A stretch of 64,000 bases of DNA from a bacterium (GTDB lineage: Bacteria > UBP6 > UBA1177 > JAKLFG01): contig JAKLIW010000007.1 in assembly GCA_022709425.1 (NCBI GenBank), positions 1-64,000 of the forward strand, written 5' to 3'. Under the pieces are notes generated by a model, which made no database searches, was not told where the DNA came from, and saw only the letters and a list, made by a program, of their open reading frames with translations. This document shows, piece after piece, positions 34,462-44,956 of this stretch. The first letter of the stretch is position 1, and each line of letters begins with the position of its first letter. Position numbers and translations under genes: made by a program.

Positions 34462-37023
34462 ATGCGGTCGATATTTGCTTCATTGATCTTTTGTGCAGTT
34501 CTTTTCGTATTTTCCTGCGAAGATACCGGCCATCAGAAGAGCGATCGTGACGGCATATCCGACACGATGGCGGACAAGGACGCCCCCTTCTCAGATGATG
34601 ATCTGCTCGACCGCCGGGACGATCTGCTGGGAACCGACGACGACACCATTTCAGAGACCGACCAGCCTACCGACAGCGATACGATACGCGCCTACCGGCT
34701 CGAATTCACCGCCGACGATGATCTCATTCAGGACAAGATCACCGTGCTCACTCCGCCGAACGCCCCCAACGGGAAATATCTGGAAGGTACCGAGGTCTCG
34801 GTTGTGTTCGACGACCCTGATAACGAAGTTCTCCGGTGGACCATGAATGATCGTCTCATTCCCCATCCGGCGCGCGATCTTTCCACTATTGTGGCCTTTA
34901 ATGATGCGCACTATATCATCGGCGGGAAAAGAGGGGCAACTCGACTGAATGATGTGTGGAAGATACGGGCGGACGGCTCGTTGGCCTTCGTGACACTCGC
35001 TCCCTTCCCGGAGCGCTCATCGCACGCCGCCGCGGTCCATAACAACACCCTGTACATCGCCGGCGGCACCACCGGAGAGGACGAACTGAGCGATCTCTGG
35101 TATACCCGCGACGCTATAAACTGGGAACAACACTCCACGACCATTCCCCTGGGCGCCCGGTCGGGCCCGACACTCGTCGCTTTCAAGGAGAAATTGTATC
35201 TGATCGGCGGCGACGACACAGGATCGGTCCTCTCTTCCTCCGACGGACATACCTGGGAGAACATCACCCCGAACGGCGCGCCCTACTTCTCGGCCCGGAC
35301 ACGTATAGGCGCTCTGACCGCCGGAGAACAGCTGTATCTGTTCGGCGGCACGACGATCGGGTCTACACTTACCGACCCGGTCCCTTTCGATGAGATATGG
35401 TCGTCCGCCGACGCACTGCAGTGGACCAAAGAACCCGATGGCGATCGCTTCTCCCCGCGCGGCAACATCAGCATCGCCCGATTCAATGAACGCTATTACC
35501 TTGTCGGCGGCTATCCGGGAGACGGACAGAACGTCTATCGCGACCTGTGGGTCTCAGATGATCTGAAGAGTTGGCAGCGATCGGCGAAGATCATGCATCC
35601 CGCCATGAATGCCCTCGCACCGAAACTCTTTGTCATGGGTGACAAACTCTACCTTGTCGGACAGGCGATCGGGGATGACGAAGCACTCGATTTTCTGTGG
35701 CGCACCGACGATGGCCTCTCCTGGCAGGCCGTACCGTTCTCCTTCAACCATCTGACCGTGACAGCTACCCAGGACGCGACCTATGTTCTTGCCGAAACAC
35801 AGCGGTACCGCACTTTTTCCTGGTCGATGACCCCCGCCGACAGCGCCGATGTCCGGATATCACCCGATGTCAGAAGCGATGGCAGGGTCCGCGAGGATAC
35901 CGCTCTTACGGTAACGATCACTCCCCACCAGAATCGCCTCCTCTCGAAGATCGAAGGACTCGCGGAGATCGACGGCGCACCACTCTCATTCACGGTCATC
36001 ATGGATGCGGACAAGGAGATGAAGTTGATCTTTTCCGTCAAGGGATCCCGCCTTTGGGAAGAGGTGCCGTTCAACATACCGTTCGAAACCGCTCCGATAG
36101 CCGGACACATCGCCGAATTCAACGGGGACCTTTACTATCTCGCTCTTTTCCGGGGTTACCGTGACATAGAGGGTGTCTCCACGGAGGTGATATGGTCCGA
36201 AAGCTGGATATCCTTTGACGGTATGGTCTGGGATTATATACAGAAAGACACCCCCATCGCTCCGGTCGACATTGGGAACAGCACCGATCCGTTCATAAAC
36301 CTCTTCGCGACCGAAGGTTCCGCCCTTTTCGCCCAGACGAGCAATAATGACGCCGTCATGATCCATGCCTCCGCCGACGGTGTTGTCTGGCAGGGGAAGC
36401 AGGACACATATTTTGACAGTGACAGTTACTTTCTCGACATCATGGATCTGGGCGGCACGATCGTTCTCTGGGATGGAAAGTTCTATGAAGCGACCGTTTT
36501 GGACCATCAGATATCCGCCAAGATGATTGTCCCCCCCCAGCTTGTTGAATCATTGCCCGACTACCAGACATGTCAACCCTACTTGGTCTACCCCACACCC
36601 GATCAGCGCATCGTCTTTCGCGCCGCTTGTTATACCACTGGAACCACCCCGGTCTTTGAACTTATAGATCTTGTCAGCGACGAAGCTCTTTCGGTATGGC
36701 AGGTATCCGATACCTTGACCGGGTTGCCCGATATCCAGGGGACCGGCTACAGCCTTCCTTTCCTTGAACGGAGGAATGATGCGGTCTGGATGGTTATCCT
36801 GAATTCAATGACCTATGACATAGAGACCTATCGCTCCGCGGACGGCATCACATGGACCTTCGAGAATCTGGCCCCCTTCCCGTTATGGAGATGGCCCTCG
36901 TCCGGGGGATACCTCGGCGCCCCCTCCCGGAGGAATCATGCCACCACCCTGTTCCAAGGGGCTCTTTGGCGGCTTGATCAATACGATGGTATCACTAAGC
37001 TATATCGGATGAGCGTTGAATAA
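34462..37023 (+). CDS. Kelch-repeat lipoprotein
   Basis: An 853-aa lipoprotein with lipobox VFSC (Cys19) and an Asp-rich linker (DDDLLDRRDDLLGTDDDT). Residues ~85-125 look like an InlB-type repeat module (GKYLEGTEVSVVF). At least six kelch-like blades follow, each with a YxxGG turn and a Trp about 20 residues on (YIIGGKRG, YIAGGTTG, YLIGGDDT, YLFGGTTI, YLVGGYPG, YLVGQAIG). A second InlB-like module (ALTVTITPHQNRLLSK) separates a C-terminal region with more propeller-like repeats. The likely role is surface binding. ATG 34462 has GGGGAGAGGG upstream. Confidence 0.85.
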   Translation: MRSIFASLIFCAVLFVFSCEDTGHQKSDRDGISDTMADKDAPFSDDDLLDRRDDLLGTDDDTISETDQPTDSDTIRAYRLEFTADDDLIQDKITVLTPPNAPNGKYLEGTEVSVVFDDPDNEVLRWTMNDRLIPHPARDLSTIVAFNDAHYIIGGKRGATRLNDVWKIRADGSLAFVTLAPFPERSSHAAAVHNNTLYIAGGTTGEDELSDLWYTRDAINWEQHSTTIPLGARSGPTLVAFKEKLYLIGGDDTGSVLSSSDGHTWENITPNGAPYFSARTRIGALTAGEQLYLFGGTTIGSTLTDPVPFDEIWSSADALQWTKEPDGDRFSPRGNISIARFNERYYLVGGYPGDGQNVYRDLWVSDDLKSWQRSAKIMHPAMNALAPKLFVMGDKLYLVGQAIGDDEALDFLWRTDDGLSWQAVPFSFNHLTVTATQDATYVLAETQRYRTFSWSMTPADSADVRISPDVRSDGRVREDTALTVTITPHQNRLLSKIEGLAEIDGAPLSFTVIMDADKEMKLIFSVKGSRLWEEVPFNIPFETAPIAGHIAEFNGDLYYLALFRGYRDIEGVSTEVIWSESWISFDGMVWDYIQKDTPIAPVDIGNSTDPFINLFATEGSALFAQTSNNDAVMIHASADGVVWQGKQDTYFDSDSYFLDIMDLGGTIVLWDGKFYEATVLDHQISAKMIVPPQLVESLPDYQTCQPYLVYPTPDQRIVFRAACYTTGTTPVFELIDLVSDEALSVWQVSDTLTGLPDIQGTGYSLPFLERRNDAVWMVILNSMTYDIETYRSADGITWTFENLAPFPLWRWPSSGGYLGAPSRRNHATTLFQGALWRLDQYDGITKLYRMSVE

Positions 37024-37025
37024 TA

Positions 37026-40000
37026 TCATTCGTCCTCGACGATGCTCATGAACACATCGCCGCTCCCCGCGTAGGTATTGCCGCAGAGCGATCCGGCGGT
37101 ATATCCCGTCACGAAGAGCAGGCCGTCATTGTCGAGCGCCACGCCGTAGCCGTAATCGCTGCTGCTGGTACCCCACTGTTTGGTCCACGCCTTGGTGCCG
37201 TCGTCATCCCAGCGGGTGAGGAAGATGTCGGTGCTCCCGGCCGTCGTATTGCCGTCCATCGAACCGCCGGTCTGCCCCGCCACGAAGATGCTCCCCAGCG
37301 AATCGACCACGATCGCCCGCCCGTAATCGTCGGAACTGCTGCCCCACTGCTTGGTCCACGCCTTGGTGCCGTCGCTCGCCCATTTGGTAACGAAGACATC
37401 GTAGCCGCCGTACGAGGTATTGCCGTCAAGCGAACCGTAGGCATACCCGGTGACGAAAATGGCGCCGGTCGTATCAAGCGCGACGCCGTACCCGTAATCG
37501 GTACTGCTGGCGCCCCACTGTTTGGTCCACGCCTTGGAACCGTCGTTCGCCCATTTGGTCAGGAAAATATCGTAGCCGCCGGCGTTCGTATTTCCGTCCA
37601 GTGCGCCCTGCGTCCGGCCGGCGACATAGATGCCCGATGCGTTCACCGCCAGCGCGTGACCGTACTCGTTGGAAGCGGTGCCCCATTGTTTGGTCCACGC
37701 CTTGGTGCCGTCGGCGTTCCATTTGGTGAGGACCACATCGTCGCCGCCGGCGTCGACATTGCCGTCCAGCGCGCCTTCGCTATAGCCGGTCACAAAGATG
37801 TTGCCGCTGCCGTCAAGCGCAACGGCATACCCGTAATCGTAGTTGACCGAGCCCCACTGTTTGGTCCATGCCTTGGTGCCGTCGGCGTTCCATTTGGTGA
37901 GGAAGATATCGTAGCCGCCGGCGTTCGTATTGCCGTCCATCGACCCGATCGTCCGGCCCGTGACGTACACATTGCCCGAAGCGTCGAGCGCTATCCCGTG
38001 GCCGAAATCGCTGGAGGTACTGCCCCACTGTTTGGTCCACGCCTTGGTACCGTCGGCGTTCCATTTGGTGAAGATCACATCCTCGGAACCGAGCGTCGTG
38101 TTGCCGTCGAGCGAACCGTAGGTATAACCGGTCACAAACACAGCGCCCGCCGCGTTGGCCGCTATCGCGTAGCCGTACTCGGCCGAAGAGGTGCCCCACT
38201 GCTTGGTGACCGGGTCCCAGCCGCCGCAGCCGCTCATGCAGTAACCGAAGATACCGTTCTTCAGCCCGCTGTCGCAGGTCTCGGATCCGGCGAACAGATA
38301 GCCGTCGCCGCAGATATTGTTGGTGCAGTTCGCCTTGCAGGCGGCGGTATTGGCGTTGGCCACACCGTTGTCGCATTCCTCGTTCGCGTCCACCTGAGCA
38401 TTGCCGCACAGAGAGCACTGACTGCCGTTCCAGACATAGTTGGTATCGCAGATATAGCGGCAGGCGGTCGTGCTGGCGGTCGTATTGTAGGCGGTCGAGG
38501 TATCGGCCGGGGACCACGCGCTGCCGCTCCAGGTCTGCGTATAACTCGACACCGTGTTCCATACCGTGCCGGTCGGTTTGGCCGGGCAGGTGTAGGTGCG
38601 GGTCGCCGCGACGCAGGTGGTGCCGTCCCAGTTGTAGTTGGTGGCGCACGTATAGCGGCATTCGGCGGTGCTGGCGACGGTATTGTACTCGCTCACCGTG
38701 TCATCGGCCGGGGACCACGCGCTGCCGGTCCAGGTCTGTGTGAACGAACCGACCGTGTTCCATGCCGTGCCGGTCGCCGGTTTCGCGGGACAGACATTGA
38801 CCCGCGTACAGTTGTTCGCCGGCACATACGCCGTGCACCCGGCGTTGCAGGGAGCATTGCCGGTCGCCGTCACGCCGAGCGCCGTCGTACAGGAGATGCT
38901 GTCGCCGTCGCAGTTCTCGACCCCGGCATAGCGCACGCCGTCGCCGCAGACATTGTTGGTGCAGTCGGCCTTGCAGGCGTCGGTATGCACCAGATTACCG
39001 TCATCGCATTGTTCGGTACGGGTACCGGCGAATTTGAGGTCATCGATATACCATGCATCCCAATAGCTGGAGGTGCTCGAACTCTTCGTATAGCGGAAAA
39101 GTATGGTGTGATTGCCCGGCGTCACCACCCAGCATACCTGTGTCCACGTCTGATAAGTGCCGGACAGGTATTCTTTTTGCGCGCCGTCGATATAGACATA
39201 CAGATAATCGTAACTGCTCTGCGAGGACCCGGCGCGATAATAACAGATATTCCCGTCGCTGTAGGCGGTGAAGCTGACATCCGCCGTGCTCGAATGTATG
39301 CCGATATTATCGGGCGCCAACGCATAGCTCCCCGAATACTTCTGAGTGGGGCTGACGCTCCACCCGTAGGTCGGCGAAACGCCGTTCTGCGCGATACCGG
39401 GCAGAACGCCGGTATCGAAGGTATACTTCACCGCCGACTTGCCGATATATCCGTCGCCGCAGACATTCCAGGTGCAGCTCATCTTACATTCGTCGGTGTT
39501 GCTGTTGGCACCGCCGTTATCGCATTCTTCGGTATCGCAGACAAATCCGTCGCCGCAGATATTGGCCGGTTTTACTTTGCACAGCGCGGTACAGGTGGAA
39601 CAGTTCCCGTTCGATATGCCCAGATCGCACTCCTCGCCCGGATCGACATAACCGTTGCCGCAGGAAGAGCATTCGGTGCCGGTCCAGACATGGCTGGTAT
39701 CGCACATATAACGGCACGCGGTGGAACTCGAGGCGGTGTTGTACTCGGTCACCGTATCCTCGACCGGGCTCCAGGCGCTGCCGTTCCATGTCTGCGTATA
39801 GGAGGCAACGATATTCCACACCGTGCCGGTCTCCGGTTTCGGGGAACAGAAATGGGTGCGGGTGGCCGCGACGCAGGCGGTACCGTTCCAAACATAGTTG
39901 GTGGCACACGCGAACCGGCAGGAGGTCGTACTGGGGGTCGCGTTGTATTCGGTGGTGGGGTCCTCGCCGGGGCTCCAGGTGCTCCCGGTCCACGTTTGTG

Positions 40001-43000
40001 TGTAGGAAGGAACGGTGTTCCAAATAGTATAGTTCGCGGGTTTCGCGGCGCAGGCATAGGCCTTGGTACAGTTGTTGGCCGTGATCCAGCCGTCACAGGT
40101 CCCGTTGCAGGAGACCGTTCCCGTAGAGGCCATGCCGAGCGCCGCCGTACAGGTCGCCGTACCGCCCGGTTCGCAGGTCTCCACCTCCTCGTACACCACG
40201 CCGTCGCCGCAGATATTGTCGGTACAGTCGCTCTTGCAGGCGTCAGTGTTCACCAGATTCCCGTCGTCGCATTCTTCGTCAGCATCCAGCGTTCCGTTAC
40301 CGCAATCGCCCGGTAAAAGTGCGCATTGGGTACCGTTCCAGGCATAGCCTTCGATGCAGACATACCGGCAGTCGGTAACGCTTCCCGTCGTATCGTAGTC
40401 GGTTGTCGTGTCGTCGGCCGGTTCCCACGCCGTGCCGCTCCAGGTCTGCGTATAACTCGACACCGTGTTCCACGCCGTACCGGTCGCCGGTTTCGCCGGG
40501 CAGGCGTAGGTGCGGGTGTTGGCGACACAGGCGATATCGTTCCAGGTATAGTTAGCGGCGCAGATATACCGGCAGGCGGTCGTGCTCGCCGTCGTGTTGT
40601 AGTCGGTCGTCGTGTCGTCGGTCGGTTCCCACGCCGTGCCGCTCCAGGTCTGCGTATAACTCGACACCGTGTTCCACGCCGTACCGGTCGCCGGTTTCGC
40701 CGGGCAGGTATAGGTGCGGGTGTTGGCGGCGCAAGAGGTACCGTTCCAGGTATAGTTGGCGGCGCAGATATACCGGCAGGCGGTCGTGCTCGCCGTCGTA
40801 TTGTAGTCGGTCGTCGTATCGTCGGTCGGTGTCCATGCCGAACCGTTCCAGGTCTGTATATAACTTGACACACTGTTCCACACCGTACCGGTCGCCGGTT
40901 TGGCCGGGCAGGTGTAGGTACGGGTGTTGGCGGCACAGGCGGTGCCGTCCCAAGTATAATTGGCGGCGCAGATATACCGGCAGTCGGTGGTACTACCGGT
41001 GGTGTTATATTCGGTCGTCGTGTCGTCGGCCGGTGTCCATGCCGAACCGTTCCAGGTCTGCGTATAGCTCGATACCGTGTTCCAGAGGGTGCCGGTCGCC
41101 GGTTTCACGGTGCAGTCATAGGTGCGGGTACAGTTGTTCGCCGTCACCCAGCCGTCACACGTCCCGTTGCAGGAGACCGTGCCGGTCGCGGTCGTACCCA
41201 AGGCGGTAGTACAGGTCGTCGTATCGCCCGTTTCGCAGGTCTCGACGCCCTCATTGATCGCCTCGTCGCCGCAGATATTGTCGGTACAGTCGTTCTTACA
41301 AGCGTCGGTGTTCACCGAATTCCCGTCGTCGCACTCCTCGTCGTTTTCCGTTTCACCGTTACCGCAATCGGTCGACATCAAAACACAGGAGGTCCCATTC
41401 CAAGCATAACCTTCGGCGCAGATATACCGGCAGGCGGTCGTGCTGGCCGTCGTATCGTAGTCGGTCGTCGTGTCGTCGGCCGGTGTCCATGCCGAACCGT
41501 TCCAGGTCTGGGTGTAACTCGAGACGCTGTTCCACGCCGTACCGGTCGCCGGTTTGGCCGGACAGGTGTAGGTGCGGGTGCAGTTGTTCGCCGTCATCCA
41601 ACCGTCACAGGTCCCGTTGCAAGAGACCGTGCCGGTCGCGGTCGTCCCCAATGCAATTGCACAGGTCGTCGTATCGTCCGTTTCGCAGGTCTCGACTCCC
41701 TCATTGATCACCTCGTCGCCGCAGATATTGTCGGTACAGTCGTTCTTGCAGGCATCGGTGTCCACCGAATTCCCGTCGTCGCACTCCTCGCCGCTTTCTG
41801 TCTCACCGTTGCCGCAATCAGGAACCGTGCCTTCGCTTCTCACACAGAGCGCATAATTGGTAGTGACCTTATCATCACTATGCACCCCGGCTCCCGTGAA
41901 ATACACGACCCATGCAATACTCGTGTCGCTCACATCGGACGAAGAGGACCAAAGGTGATTCTGAGGCATATCCGGGAAAGTACTGGTAGGGCTGGAAAGA
42001 GTATCATCTATCAGCGTACTTAGTTCTTTGACATTGGGAAGTCGCCAATCGTTGTAACCTCCATAATTCAAACTTTCACAGTGGGCAATGGCGTTCCGCC
42101 ATGTCACATCTCTCACATACTCTTTTGTCCAAAGTAGTCCCGTCGTTGAATCGGTCACGATAACCTTGCCTTCTACCGTCGTTTCGACAAAGGCATTCTC
42201 AGCCAGAACAGCACCCCTCACGCAACGGACATCAAGGGCCTCCCCCTTGCTGGTGTCAGTCACATAGGCGTACGTGAAGTGGACAAACCATGCATTTTGG
42301 GGGATCTCTGCTATAGATGATACGGACCAGTGACCAGTCATCCGAGTAAAGGGAAATGCGTCAGTATCTATGCTTATTCCCCACCGGCCATAGTCGATCA
42401 AGGTCGTTAATTCTTTACTGGTCGGCAGACGCCAGTCGCTGAACCCGCCGTAGGTAAGCGCACTGCAATGATCTACCGCTTCCTGCCATAGGCATTTTGT
42501 ACCCGCCGGAGAACCGCCGCTGCACCCAGCGTAAGAGGTCGGCAAAACACGTTGCCATTCAAGACCGGTATTGTTATCGATCACGATGTCATTGCCGCTG
42601 GGTCCGCTCACGGTATAATCGCGTGGCGTACAGTATCCCCATGCCGCGTACTGAGCATCCTGCCCGTAGAAGGCATTGCCCTCCGTCGGACACGTCATCT
42701 CGACGGTCTCGTTGTAACACTTCGTTTGACCAGTACAGGTGACCTCCATGCTGGAAGGCACGGCGACACAGGAATTGCCGTTCCAACCATAACCGGTCGC
42801 GCACTTGTAGCGGCAAGCCGTCGTGTTCGCCGTTGTGTTGTATTCGGTCGTCGTATCGTCGGCCGGTGTCCATGCCGAACCGTTCCAGGTCTGGGTGTAA
42901 CTCGACACGCTGTTCCACACCGTACCGGTCGCCGGCTTGGTCGAACAGGTGTAGGTGCGGGTACAGTTGTTCGCCGTCACCCAGCCGTCACAAAGTTCAT

Positions 43001-44867
43001 CACAGGGGGCGGTACCCGTCGCCGTGGTTCCCAACGCCTCCGTACAACTCTTCGTATCGCCTATTTCGCAGACATCTATGGTGTAATGGATCACCCCGTC
43101 GCCGCAGACATTGTCGGTACAGTCGTTCTTGCATGCGTCAGTGTTGATCACATTGCCATCGTCGCATTCTTCGCCACCATCGACCGTTCCGTTGCCGCAA
43201 TCGGGCTGATCGACCACGCACGCGGCGCCATTCCAGAGATAACCTGTATCGCAGACATACCGGCAGGCGGTCGTACTCGATGTCATGTTGTATTCGGTGG
43301 TCGCATCATCAGCCGGAGCCCACGCCGAACCATTCCACGTCTGCGTATAATAAGGCACCGTGTTCCATACCGTGCCGGTCGCCGGTTTCACGGGACAGTT
43401 GTAAAGACGGGTGCAATTGCCGACCGCCACCCAACCGGTACAATCCGAGTTACACGGAGCATCACCGTTCGACGTAACGACAAGCACAGCCGTACAGGTG
43501 TTCGTCTGCCCGATCTCACAGAGCTCGACACCGCTATTCACCACGCCGTCGCCGCAGATATTGTCGGTACAGTCGTTCTTGCATGCGTCGGTGTTCACTA
43601 AATTCCCGTCGTCGCATTCCTCGCCGCCGTCGACCGTCCCATTGCCGCAATCGGTATTATCGGTCACACACGCGGAACCATCCCAGACATAGCCGGTGTC
43701 ACAGACATACCGGCATGTGGTGGTGCTTGCCGAAGTGTTGTATTCGGTGACCGGATCATCGGCCGGACTCCACGCACTGCCGCCCCAGGTCTGCGTATAA
43801 CTCGACACGCTGTTCCAGATCGTACCGGTCGTCGGTTTCGCCGAACAGGTGTATGTGCGGGTGCAAGCACCCACCGTCGCCCAGCCGTCACAGGTCCCGT
43901 TGCAGGAGGCAGTGCCGGTCGCGGCCGTCCCCAAGGCGGCCGTACAGGTCGTCGTATCGCCCGTTTCGCAGGTCTCGACGCCCTCGTTGATCACCTCGTC
44001 GCCGCAGGTATTGTCGCTACAGTCGTTCTTACAGTCGTCGGTGTTCACCGAATTCCCGTCGTCGCATTGTTCCGAGGGGTCATCACGGTGTCCGTCACCG
44101 CAGAACGGAGCAAGCGTTCTGACGCACCGGACCAGATGGTTCTCCACTCTACTGCCGCCTAAAATGCTCGCCGCGGTGAAATCGAGGATCCACTGCGCGG
44201 TATTCGTGCCGTTGTATCCTGTCGAAGACCAGTAGGTGCCGCAAAGCCCCTGAATATCATCCGGCCAATAACAATCTTCAGCCGGTAACGCACACCCATT
44301 ACACGCTTCGTTCCAACAGGATGCCTCTTGGCTGCACAGATCGTAGACGCCGCATACGCCGCCCACTTCCGTGGCGGAACACCCCTTCACCAATGTTCTC
44401 ATCTCCGATATCGTCGGTATGCGCCACCCCGCGCTGTAGCCCCCCAACCCGGCCGTATTGAGCCAATCGCAGTAATCGGTCGCCTCATCGAATCCGCGCG
44501 GATTCGAAGGAACCTTGTTCTGCCACTGATATCCCGTCTCGGGGTCCTGCCATATGACCGGGATATCGGCATCGGGTCGCTCATCGGACGGCTCAACCAC
44601 ACTGTCGCCGTCCGCAACCCCGTCGTCCGTCGGGATGTCCCGGTCATCCGGTATGTCACCGTCCGCCGACCCGTCGAGCGATTCATCCGTCGTATCGTCC
44701 GCCAGCAGATCATCATCATGAACGGTCTGGTCGGCCGCACTATCGTTGTCGCTGAAGCCGGTATCTACGATCCTTTTGGTGTGTGTTTGATTCTCGCAGG
44801 CCAGCAGCAGAGCGCAGAGCCCCGCCATGATCCACGGACCAACATTCCTCACAGCATTCAAACTCAT
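37026..44867 (-). CDS. Giant mosaic surface lipoprotein (2613 aa): DUF1566, Cys-rich, 68-aa modules, seven-bladed SBBP propeller
   Basis: Lipobox LLLAC (Cys24) is followed by an Asp-rich linker (HDDDLLADDTTDE onward). Then come one DUF1566 domain, nine CGNGxx..GEECDDGN cysteine-rich units interleaved with twelve copies of a 68-residue module (xYTCPAKPATGTxWN...SYTQTWNGSAW...CRYxC..YxWNGxxC), and two more DUF1566 domains after the third module. A jelly-roll or MAM-like insert (around YTFDTGVLPG to WDAWYIDDLKFAG) precedes the last cysteine-rich units. The C-terminus is seven SBBP blades of 57 aa (WGTSSxDYGYxVALD...GxxFVTGY..GSLDGNT...TKWxxDGTKAWTKQ). It is predicted to be anchored at the cell surface and extended. 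It is long, repetitive and prone to copy-number change. Confidence 0.9.
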   Translation of the reverse strand: MSLNAVRNVGPWIMAGLCALLLACENQTHTKRIVDTGFSDNDSAADQTVHDDDLLADDTTDESLDGSADGDIPDDRDIPTDDGVADGDSVVEPSDERPDADIPVIWQDPETGYQWQNKVPSNPRGFDEATDYCDWLNTAGLGGYSAGWRIPTISEMRTLVKGCSATEVGGVCGVYDLCSQEASCWNEACNGCALPAEDCYWPDDIQGLCGTYWSSTGYNGTNTAQWILDFTAASILGGSRVENHLVRCVRTLAPFCGDGHRDDPSEQCDDGNSVNTDDCKNDCSDNTCGDEVINEGVETCETGDTTTCTAALGTAATGTASCNGTCDGWATVGACTRTYTCSAKPTTGTIWNSVSSYTQTWGGSAWSPADDPVTEYNTSASTTTCRYVCDTGYVWDGSACVTDNTDCGNGTVDGGEECDDGNLVNTDACKNDCTDNICGDGVVNSGVELCEIGQTNTCTAVLVVTSNGDAPCNSDCTGWVAVGNCTRLYNCPVKPATGTVWNTVPYYTQTWNGSAWAPADDATTEYNMTSSTTACRYVCDTGYLWNGAACVVDQPDCGNGTVDGGEECDDGNVINTDACKNDCTDNVCGDGVIHYTIDVCEIGDTKSCTEALGTTATGTAPCDELCDGWVTANNCTRTYTCSTKPATGTVWNSVSSYTQTWNGSAWTPADDTTTEYNTTANTTACRYKCATGYGWNGNSCVAVPSSMEVTCTGQTKCYNETVEMTCPTEGNAFYGQDAQYAAWGYCTPRDYTVSGPSGNDIVIDNNTGLEWQRVLPTSYAGCSGGSPAGTKCLWQEAVDHCSALTYGGFSDWRLPTSKELTTLIDYGRWGISIDTDAFPFTRMTGHWSVSSIAEIPQNAWFVHFTYAYVTDTSKGEALDVRCVRGAVLAENAFVETTVEGKVIVTDSTTGLLWTKEYVRDVTWRNAIAHCESLNYGGYNDWRLPNVKELSTLIDDTLSSPTSTFPDMPQNHLWSSSSDVSDTSIAWVVYFTGAGVHSDDKVTTNYALCVRSEGTVPDCGNGETESGEECDDGNSVDTDACKNDCTDNICGDEVINEGVETCETDDTTTCAIALGTTATGTVSCNGTCDGWMTANNCTRTYTCPAKPATGTAWNSVSSYTQTWNGSAWTPADDTTTDYDTTASTTACRYICAEGYAWNGTSCVLMSTDCGNGETENDEECDDGNSVNTDACKNDCTDNICGDEAINEGVETCETGDTTTCTTALGTTATGTVSCNGTCDGWVTANNCTRTYDCTVKPATGTLWNTVSSYTQTWNGSAWTPADDTTTEYNTTGSTTDCRYICAANYTWDGTACAANTRTYTCPAKPATGTVWNSVSSYIQTWNGSAWTPTDDTTTDYNTTASTTACRYICAANYTWNGTSCAANTRTYTCPAKPATGTAWNTVSSYTQTWSGTAWEPTDDTTTDYNTTASTTACRYICAANYTWNDIACVANTRTYACPAKPATGTAWNTVSSYTQTWSGTAWEPADDTTTDYDTTGSVTDCRYVCIEGYAWNGTQCALLPGDCGNGTLDADEECDDGNLVNTDACKSDCTDNICGDGVVYEEVETCEPGGTATCTAALGMASTGTVSCNGTCDGWITANNCTKAYACAAKPANYTIWNTVPSYTQTWTGSTWSPGEDPTTEYNATPSTTSCRFACATNYVWNGTACVAATRTHFCSPKPETGTVWNIVASYTQTWNGSAWSPVEDTVTEYNTASSSTACRYMCDTSHVWTGTECSSCGNGYVDPGEECDLGISNGNCSTCTALCKVKPANICGDGFVCDTEECDNGGANSNTDECKMSCTWNVCGDGYIGKSAVKYTFDTGVLPGIAQNGVSPTYGWSVSPTQKYSGSYALAPDNIGIHSSTADVSFTAYSDGNICYYRAGSSQSSYDYLYVYIDGAQKEYLSGTYQTWTQVCWVVTPGNHTILFRYTKSSSTSSYWDAWYIDDLKFAGTRTEQCDDGNLVHTDACKADCTNNVCGDGVRYAGVENCDGDSISCTTALGVTATGNAPCNAGCTAYVPANNCTRVNVCPAKPATGTAWNTVGSFTQTWTGSAWSPADDTVSEYNTVASTAECRYTCATNYNWDGTTCVAATRTYTCPAKPTGTVWNTVSSYTQTWSGSAWSPADTSTAYNTTASTTACRYICDTNYVWNGSQCSLCGNAQVDANEECDNGVANANTAACKANCTNNICGDGYLFAGSETCDSGLKNGIFGYCMSGCGGWDPVTKQWGTSSAEYGYAIAANAAGAVFVTGYTYGSLDGNTTLGSEDVIFTKWNADGTKAWTKQWGSTSSDFGHGIALDASGNVYVTGRTIGSMDGNTNAGGYDIFLTKWNADGTKAWTKQWGSVNYDYGYAVALDGSGNIFVTGYSEGALDGNVDAGGDDVVLTKWNADGTKAWTKQWGTASNEYGHALAVNASGIYVAGRTQGALDGNTNAGGYDIFLTKWANDGSKAWTKQWGASSTDYGYGVALDTTGAIFVTGYAYGSLDGNTSYGGYDVFVTKWASDGTKAWTKQWGSSSDDYGRAIVVDSLGSIFVAGQTGGSMDGNTTAGSTDIFLTRWDDDGTKAWTKQWGTSSSDYGYGVALDNDGLLFVTGYTAGSLCGNTYAGSGDVFMSIVEDE
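37029..38198 (-). repeat. Seven SBBP blades, 171-bp period
   Basis: Seven successive units of about 57 codons encode WGxxSxDYG, VTGxxxGSLDGNT and TKWxxDGTKAWTKQ. DNA identity between units is high, especially in the TKQWG-coding stretch. The last blade has Cys in place of Asp (SLCGNT) and lacks the closing TKQ. Seven copies equal a full beta-propeller. Confidence 0.85.
38409..43855 (-). repeat. Twelve copies of a 68-residue (204-bp) module
   Basis: Copies are separated by cysteine-rich or DUF1566 units, except that four are directly tandem (40314-41123, 204-bp period) and two other pairs are adjacent. Sequence between the tandem copies is nearly identical, pointing to recent duplication by recombination. 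Six-Cys/Trp patterning suggests a small disulfide-bonded fold. Confidence 0.85.
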
Positions 44868-44913
44868 GCCCTGCCCCCACGATGAATTCGGTTATGATCT
44901 ATGATCTGGCGGA

Positions 44914-44941
44914 AGTATATCCCATTCCCGTATGATTTCAA
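44914..44941 (-). promoter_or_regulatory. Promoter of the giant lipoprotein gene
   Basis: On the minus strand TTGAAA (44936-44941), a 16-nt spacer and TATACT (44914-44919) lie about 47 bp upstream of ATG 44867. Confidence 0.55.
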
Positions 44942-44956
44942 ATTATTCCATGGTCA

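Noticed and set aside
37656-40316. 886-codon plus-strand open frame opposite the giant lipoprotein, and many others from 38 to 44 kb
   Set aside because: Each reflects the repeats of the minus-strand gene. The Arg/Gly/Val-rich translations follow the same 204- and 171-bp periods.
38409-43855. Regularly spaced repeats as a possible CRISPR array
   Set aside because: Units are 204 bp, coding in frame and separated by coding domains; there are no 25-45 bp repeats with unique spacers.
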